The translations under genes were made by a program, and so were the position numbers. A DNA stretch of 64,000 nt, taken from the NCBI GenBank assembly GCA_963697975.1, contig OY969111.1, positions 3,906,001 to 3,970,000 of the forward strand, read 5' to 3'. The notes beneath the pieces were generated by a model. The model was not told the DNA's origin, ran no database searches, and saw nothing but the letters and a program-made list of their open reading frames with translations. Positions 60,109 through 64,000 of this stretch are shown here, one piece after another. How positions within the stretch are numbered: position 1 is the stretch's first letter; each line of letters opens with the position of its first letter. Source of the stretch: QHXM01 sp963697975. Lineage in GTDB: Bacteria; Acidobacteriota; Blastocatellia; Pyrinomonadales; Pyrinomonadaceae.

Positions 60109-61008
60109 CTACTTTTCTTTCTTCTCCACATTCGGCAGTACATCTACGGGCGCGCCTGCCTGGGGCGGGTGATAGAGCAGCACCGCCACTTCTCCGAGCG
60201 CATTGAGCCGCGCACCGGGCTTGATATGTATGACGTGCGCGACCGTTGCCGACCCCTTCCTGACTTCTATCACCTGTCCGACGTTTAATCCAGGTGGGTA
60301 GATCCGGTCCTGCCCTGTGGTTACCACGTAATCGCCGGGATTGACTTCTTCAAGACCTGAGACGTGATGCATCTCAAGGAGATCGCTATCGCCAAGACCC
60401 TTGACGGAGCCGAGCGCGTTGGATTGCCCCAATTGGCCAACGACCGCGCCAGCCGCCGAGCGCTCCTCCGTAATCAGCATGACCTGCGCCGTCCAGGGGC
60501 CGACGGCGATTATCCGCCCGACGATGCCGCCCGGCGTCACAACCGGCATGTTCAATTCAATCCCGCTGGAACTACCCCGATTGATCGTAATCGTATCGAA
60601 CCAGAGCGAAGGGTCGCGTGCAATCACGCGCGCCGTGACCATCTGGTACTCGCTCTTTTCTTTCAAATCGAGAAAGGAGCGCAGGCGCTCGTTCTCGTCA
60701 CGCTCGGCGCGCAACTGGTAAAACTCCGTCTCCATCTGCTCGATGCGCTGCTTGAGTTGCGCGTTCTCGGCAGCAGCATTACGAAGATTGCCGATATAGC
60801 CGAAAAAGCCCGCGCCCGCGCCACCCACGCCCGACGCCGCGCTCTGAAAAGGCGCGAGCAGCGATTGCACCCACACGCGAATCACGCGCTGCTTCGTCAC
60901 CCCGTCGCGCGCATCATACGCCATCAACGCAAGCTGAAAGACCAGCAACCCCACCAGCCACCACGGGGCGCGCTGCCTGATCTCTTTCTGTGAACGTGCG
61001 ACAGCCAT
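60109..61008 (-). CDS. mreC: Rod-shape-determining protein MreC
   Basis: ATG 61008 was chosen; the frame continues upstream through a repeat that would add 19 improbable residues. It has 299 residues: one membrane anchor (WWLVGLLVFQLALMAYDA), a coiled coil at about 70-120 (NAAAENAQLKQRIEQMETEF), then the beta domain (ARDPSLWFDTITINRGSSSG; VVTPGGIVGRI). MreC is a periplasmic organiser that activates PBP2/RodA. Confidence 0.93.
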   Translation of the reverse strand: MAVARSQKEIRQRAPWWLVGLLVFQLALMAYDARDGVTKQRVIRVWVQSLLAPFQSAASGVGGAGAGFFGYIGNLRNAAAENAQLKQRIEQMETEFYQLRAERDENERLRSFLDLKEKSEYQMVTARVIARDPSLWFDTITINRGSSSGIELNMPVVTPGGIVGRIIAVGPWTAQVMLITEERSAAGAVVGQLGQSNALGSVKGLGDSDLLEMHHVSGLEEVNPGDYVVTTGQDRIYPPGLNVGQVIEVRKGSATVAHVIHIKPGARLNALGEVAVLLYHPPQAGAPVDVLPNVEKKEK

Positions 61009-61013
61009 AAGAA

Positions 61014-61087
61014 CAGTGATGGGCGATAAGTGATGGGTGATGGGAAAGAGCGTTTCTCTTATCACCTATCACCCATCACCTGTTACT
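61014..61087. repeat. Heptamer palindrome, GTGATGG family, mreB-mreC junction
   Basis: Left arm 61015-61044 (GTGATGG, GCGATAA, GTGATGG, GTGATGG) and right arm 61057-61087. Gap length (83 bases) and arrangement match the element at the mreD-mrdA junction. Confidence 0.88.
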
Positions 61088-61091
61088 GCTT

Positions 61092-62138
61092 TTACGTTCC
61101 GCTCGTCAGTGTGTTGTCCCACTTGACGCGCTTGAGGAGATTGAAGTCGGAGAGCATCTTGCCTGTGCCGAGGACGACCGACGAGAGCGGGTCTTCGGCG
61201 ACGCTGACGGGCAGACCCGTCTCGATTGAAAGCCGCTTGTCCAGATTTTTCAGGAGCGCGCCGCCGCCCGTCATGACGATGCCGCGTTCGACGATGTCGG
61301 CTGATAGCTCCGGCGGAGTGCGTTCCAGGGCCACGCGCACGGCGTTGACTATTGTTGAGACGGAATCCGAGAGCGCTTCACGAATCTCTGCGTCCGTAAT
61401 CGTGATGGTCTTCGGGATTCCTTCGATCAGGTTGCGCCCGCGCACCTCCATCGAGAGCGTCTCGTCCAGTTGACAGGCCGAGCCAAGCTCGATCTTGATC
61501 TGCTCGGCGGTGCGCTCGCCGATCAGCAGGTTGTATTTTCTCTTGATGTACTGCGTGATGGCTTCGTCCATCTCGTTTCCGGCGACGCGCACCGCACGTG
61601 AATAGACGATGCCGGAAAGCGAGATGACCGCGATGTCTGTCGTTCCGCCGCCAACGTCCACGACCATGTTGCCGTGCGGCTCCGTGATGGGTAGCCCTGC
61701 GCCGATGGCCGCCGCCATCGCTTCCTCGACCAGGTAAACCTCGGAGGCTTTGGCACGATAGGCCGAGTCTTCGACGGCGCGGCGCTCGACCTGTGTAATC
61801 TCTGACGGAATACCGATGACGACGCGGGGGCTGACCCACGTCTTTCCGTTATGAGCTTTGCGGATAAAGTGCTGGAGCATCTTCTCCGTCACTTCAAAGT
61901 TGGCGATGACGCCATCTTTCATCGGGCGGATGGCGACAATGTTGCCGGGCGTTCTGCCCAGCATCTCTTTGGCGTCTCGGCCTACGGCTTCGACGGCGTT
62001 GGTGACTTTGTTGATAGCAACGATGGAAGGTTCGGAGACGACGATGCCGCGTCCCTTGGCGAAGACGAGCGTGTTGGCCGTGCCCAGATCAATCGCCAGA
62101 TCGCTGGAAAACAGACTGAAGATAGATTTAAATGCCAT
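61092..62138 (-). CDS. mreB: Actin-like cell-shape protein MreB
   Basis: ATG 62138 gives 348 residues, the usual length; the frame runs upstream without a better start. Actin-fold motifs: DLAIDLGTANTLVF (phosphate 1), VVDVGGGTTDIAVISL (phosphate 2) and VMTGGGALLKNLD (adenosine). It polymerises along the membrane with ATP and guides the elongasome. First gene of mreBCD-mrdA-rodA. Confidence 0.97.
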   Translation of the reverse strand: MAFKSIFSLFSSDLAIDLGTANTLVFAKGRGIVVSEPSIVAINKVTNAVEAVGRDAKEMLGRTPGNIVAIRPMKDGVIANFEVTEKMLQHFIRKAHNGKTWVSPRVVIGIPSEITQVERRAVEDSAYRAKASEVYLVEEAMAAAIGAGLPITEPHGNMVVDVGGGTTDIAVISLSGIVYSRAVRVAGNEMDEAITQYIKRKYNLLIGERTAEQIKIELGSACQLDETLSMEVRGRNLIEGIPKTITITDAEIREALSDSVSTIVNAVRVALERTPPELSADIVERGIVMTGGGALLKNLDKRLSIETGLPVSVAEDPLSSVVLGTGKMLSDFNLLKRVKWDNTLTSGT

Positions 62139-62609
62139 TCGAGTTTTTGGTCCGTACCTGTCAGTTAAAACTGCGCTTGAAGATTTGAAAAACCTGCGCT
62201 CGCCGGTCGTCTTAAGAGAGCTTGTCAGACACCCCGACTCGGAGTGCTCCCAGACCGCGCGGCGAACCCATAAAGATACAACGAGGGGGCGCATTCTGGC
62301 TAACCCGGAAAGCCGACCGGGAAGCATCGAGACGAACCATGAGCCTGCCGTACTGTTTTACTGGAGGCCTGACGGGGCGGGGTTATTGCTCCTAAACAGT
62401 TCGCTTAATGCTTTACAGCAACTTGCGGGAAATGTCTATATGTTTTTTAAGAAAAGGGGCAAAAGATGTTCGACGGGGCGCCTGAAGATTAATCGAGGCA
62501 GGTAAGCACGTGCACGCGCGCCGACGAAGCGCCATTCCGAAGCCGGTCTGCAACCTGATCCGCGTCATCTAACGCACCCCAAGCAGGCGCGCGAACCAGC
62601 TCTTTTTGG
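62139..62609. other. Leader region upstream of mreB, no gene seen
   Basis: About 470 bases between mreB and the zinc-ribbon gene, both on the minus strand. I saw no credible coding region, RNA gene or heptamer repeat. The promoter for the mre operon should lie here, and its transcript may have a long 5' leader. Confidence 0.5.
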
Positions 62610-62825
62610 TCAGAGTTTAATGGTCACGGGTTTGAGCAGGATGCGGCCATAATCTGCGCCCGGTTTGGGCGCGCTCGGCTGACTACGGGGTCGCACTGAT
62701 TCGACATTTCCGACCAGCGGCGGCTCGGTCGCGCTCTCCTCAAAGAGCGGTGTCTCACAGCGCTTGCAGGTCTGCGCCGATGCGAAGTTGACTAAGCCAC
62801 AGGCATGGCATTTCGGGTTTGGCAT
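62610..62825 (-). CDS. Small zinc-ribbon protein
   Basis: It has 71 residues from ATG 62825. Two CxxC pairs, CHAC (6-9) and CKRC (20-23), form a RanBP2/zinc-ribbon-like knuckle (CGLVNFASAQTCKRC). The rest is Pro/Ser-rich and disordered. It is 47 bases downstream of the GGDEF gene in the same direction. Function unknown. Confidence 0.75.
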   Translation of the reverse strand: MPNPKCHACGLVNFASAQTCKRCETPLFEESATEPPLVGNVESVRPRSQPSAPKPGADYGRILLKPVTIKL

Positions 62826-62872
62826 GGGTCTGCCTCCACTAGAGGAATAAAGCTTGTGAGACGGTGGCGAGA

Positions 62873-64000
62873 TTAGGCGGACTGCGGTGCGACGGCGAAG
62901 CGGATACAGTTTTTGCCAGCGGCTTTGGCTTCGTACATGGCGGCGTCGGCGTTGGCGACGAGTTGCTGTGGGGATTGCGCGTGCGCCGGAAAAGTTGCGA
63001 CGCCGAAGCTGGCCGTCAGTTGCAATTTAAGCCCGCGCCCGCCCGTGAAGACGTTGCGCTCAATCTTATGACGAACGCGTTCGGCCACAAATTCAGCGGA
63101 CTCGACGCTGCTTTCAGGCAGGATGACGACGAATTCGTCGCCGCCGTAGCGCGCCACCACGTCCGTATCGCGCACGGATGAAAGGATGATGGTCGCCATC
63201 TCCATCAGGACGTGCGAACCGACGAGGTGGCCGTGAACATCGTTGACGTGCTTGAAATCGTCCAGATCGAAAAAGAGCGCGGCGACGGTCGAGTTGTAGC
63301 GACGGGCGCGACGGACTTCGCTCAATAGAAACTGGCGCAGGTAACGCGCGTTGTGCAGCTTCGTCAAATCGTCCGTCTGGGAAAGGCGCTCGGCTTCGGC
63401 AATCCGCAGCGAGTTGCCAAGCGAGGCGGCCAGGGGCAGCGCAAGCGCGGTCAGCAGGCGCAGGTTCGCTTTCGTGAAAGAGCGTCGCCCCTCACCCTCG
63501 CGCACGCCTTCCAGCACGCCCATGACCCTGTCGCCGCCCAGCAGCGGAATGGCGACGACGCGCCGCCCGCCTTCAGTCTTTCTGATGGTCTCCATCTTCG
63601 AGACCGCCGAGCGCGCCGCTTTCGATTCCGAGCCTGAGAGAGCCAGAGCGTTGCCGAGCAAAGCTCTCTGCCAGCCTGTTTCGGTTAGCTGGCGATCATG
63701 TGTGGTCAATCCGCGCACGGCCAGCGGCTCAAGGCTCGCAGCCTCGCCTCCGCTCGCCTCCGAAGTCAGATAAATCGTCCAGCGGTCGGCCTCAACGAGC
63801 GGCGCAAGCCCTGCCAGCGCAGCGTTCGCCGCGCTCACCTGATCGCTGGTCAGATGAAGCGACGCGACCAACTCGAAAGCCGCGCGCAAGTCGCCCATCG
63901 AAATCTTTTCGGGAAGCAGCAGCGTCTCTGGAAGCCAGGCGCTTTCCACCACGTCGGGCAGGCGAAGCTCGCCCGTCATCCCGCGATCTTCCAGTTCGCG
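62873..64000 (-). CDS. GAF-GGDEF diguanylate cyclase, 5' end possibly beyond the window
   Basis: ATG at 63979 gives 368 residues, but the frame stays open to the right edge (preceding codons read RELEDRG), so the true start may lie outside. Residues about 45-185 are GAF-like. The GGDEF domain has an intact RYGGDEF site and an I-site RDTD five residues before it, so it should make c-di-GMP under product inhibition. No membrane segment in the visible part. Second diguanylate cyclase of the window. Confidence 0.9.
   Translation of the reverse strand, partial: RELEDRGMTGELRLPDVVESAWLPETLLLPEKISMGDLRAAFELVASLHLTSDQVSAANAALAGLAPLVEADRWTIYLTSEASGGEAASLEPLAVRGLTTHDRQLTETGWQRALLGNALALSGSESKAARSAVSKMETIRKTEGGRRVVAIPLLGGDRVMGVLEGVREGEGRRSFTKANLRLLTALALPLAASLGNSLRIAEAERLSQTDDLTKLHNARYLRQFLLSEVRRARRYNSTVAALFFDLDDFKHVNDVHGHLVGSHVLMEMATIILSSVRDTDVVARYGGDEFVVILPESSVESAEFVAERVRHKIERNVFTGGRGLKLQLTASFGVATFPAHAQSPQQLVANADAAMYEAKAAGKNCIRFAVAPQSA

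Noticed and set aside
61009..61065. Longer N-terminus for MreC
   Set aside because: The extra 19 codons are translated heptamer repeat; the family start is at 61008.

Overview
The window reads as a chromosomal segment of a Gram-negative bacterium, most likely an acidobacterium of the Blastocatellia type. This is an inference from gene content: an outer-membrane assembly block (TamB, BamA/TamA-like, SurA-like), futalosine-pathway menaquinone genes, a reaction-centre-type cytochrome c in an otherwise chemotrophic setting, secreted enzymes ending in DUF4214 domains, and many intergenic palindromes built from short iterated words. No rRNA, tRNA, CRISPR array or insertion sequence was recognised. 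Two genes (1-2459 and 33594-34943) look clearly more AT-rich than their neighbours and are probably acquired.

Layout. 1-3.1 kb: the 3' part of an LRR-Roc-COR-TIR protein and a small lipoprotein. 3.3-11.4 kb: two parallel modules, each a membrane-anchored AraC-type regulator followed by a secreted hydrolase (beta-lactamase-fold enzyme; subtilase) with a C-terminal DUF4214 domain; both regulator/enzyme gaps carry the same dyad GTCCAGAA-N6-TTCTGGAC (one mismatch in one copy). 11.5-24.4 kb: a beta-barrel protein, a RibBA homologue lacking key metal ligands, TamB, BamA/TamA-like, SurA-like and a patatin. 24.5-33.4 kb: glycosyltransferase, small XRE regulator, class A PBP, acpS/pgeF head to head, DsbD-alpha-like protein, rlmN. 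33.6-42.4 kb: TIR-like/TPR protein, two alpha/beta hydrolases, a GT4 glycosyltransferase, a lytic-transglycosylase-like protein and a diheme cytochrome. 42.5-50.6 kb (minus strand): heterodimeric ABC exporter with a small membrane gene between its halves, GGDEF protein, thioesterase, YbjQ, alkyltransferase-like protein, cyclase. 50.8-54 kb: mqnA, a histidine kinase with a photoactive-yellow-protein-like PAS domain, and mqnC. 54.1-62.1 kb (minus strand): methyltransferase, secreted trypsin-like protease, then the cell-shape operon mreB-mreC-mreD-mrdA-rodA. The window ends with a zinc-ribbon protein and a second GGDEF protein cut by the edge.

The strongest unexplained signal is the set of intergenic inverted repeats whose arms are tandem 7-, 8- or 9-base words (for example CAGTGGT, GTGATGG, CGTAAAT, GGGATGA, GGCGGAA, TTTTCAG, GGTAAAA and ATCCTGTCT). 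They resemble in design the short tandemly repeated repetitive sequences of cyanobacteria. They often overlap stop codons, in one case they encode a signal peptide, and they occupy every junction of the mre/mrd operon. At the mrdA-rodA junction the two arms enclose a gene for a four-helix-bundle protein of the family usually found inside 23S rRNA intervening sequences, which suggests a small mobile cassette.

Other points worth attention: the PYP-like kinase between mqn genes, the doubly degenerate RibBA, the LRR array of near-identical 69-bp units in the TIR gene, a GAAA-loop hairpin covering the Shine-Dalgarno site and start codon of the XRE gene, and a run of six tri-loop hairpins before the serine hydrolase gene.
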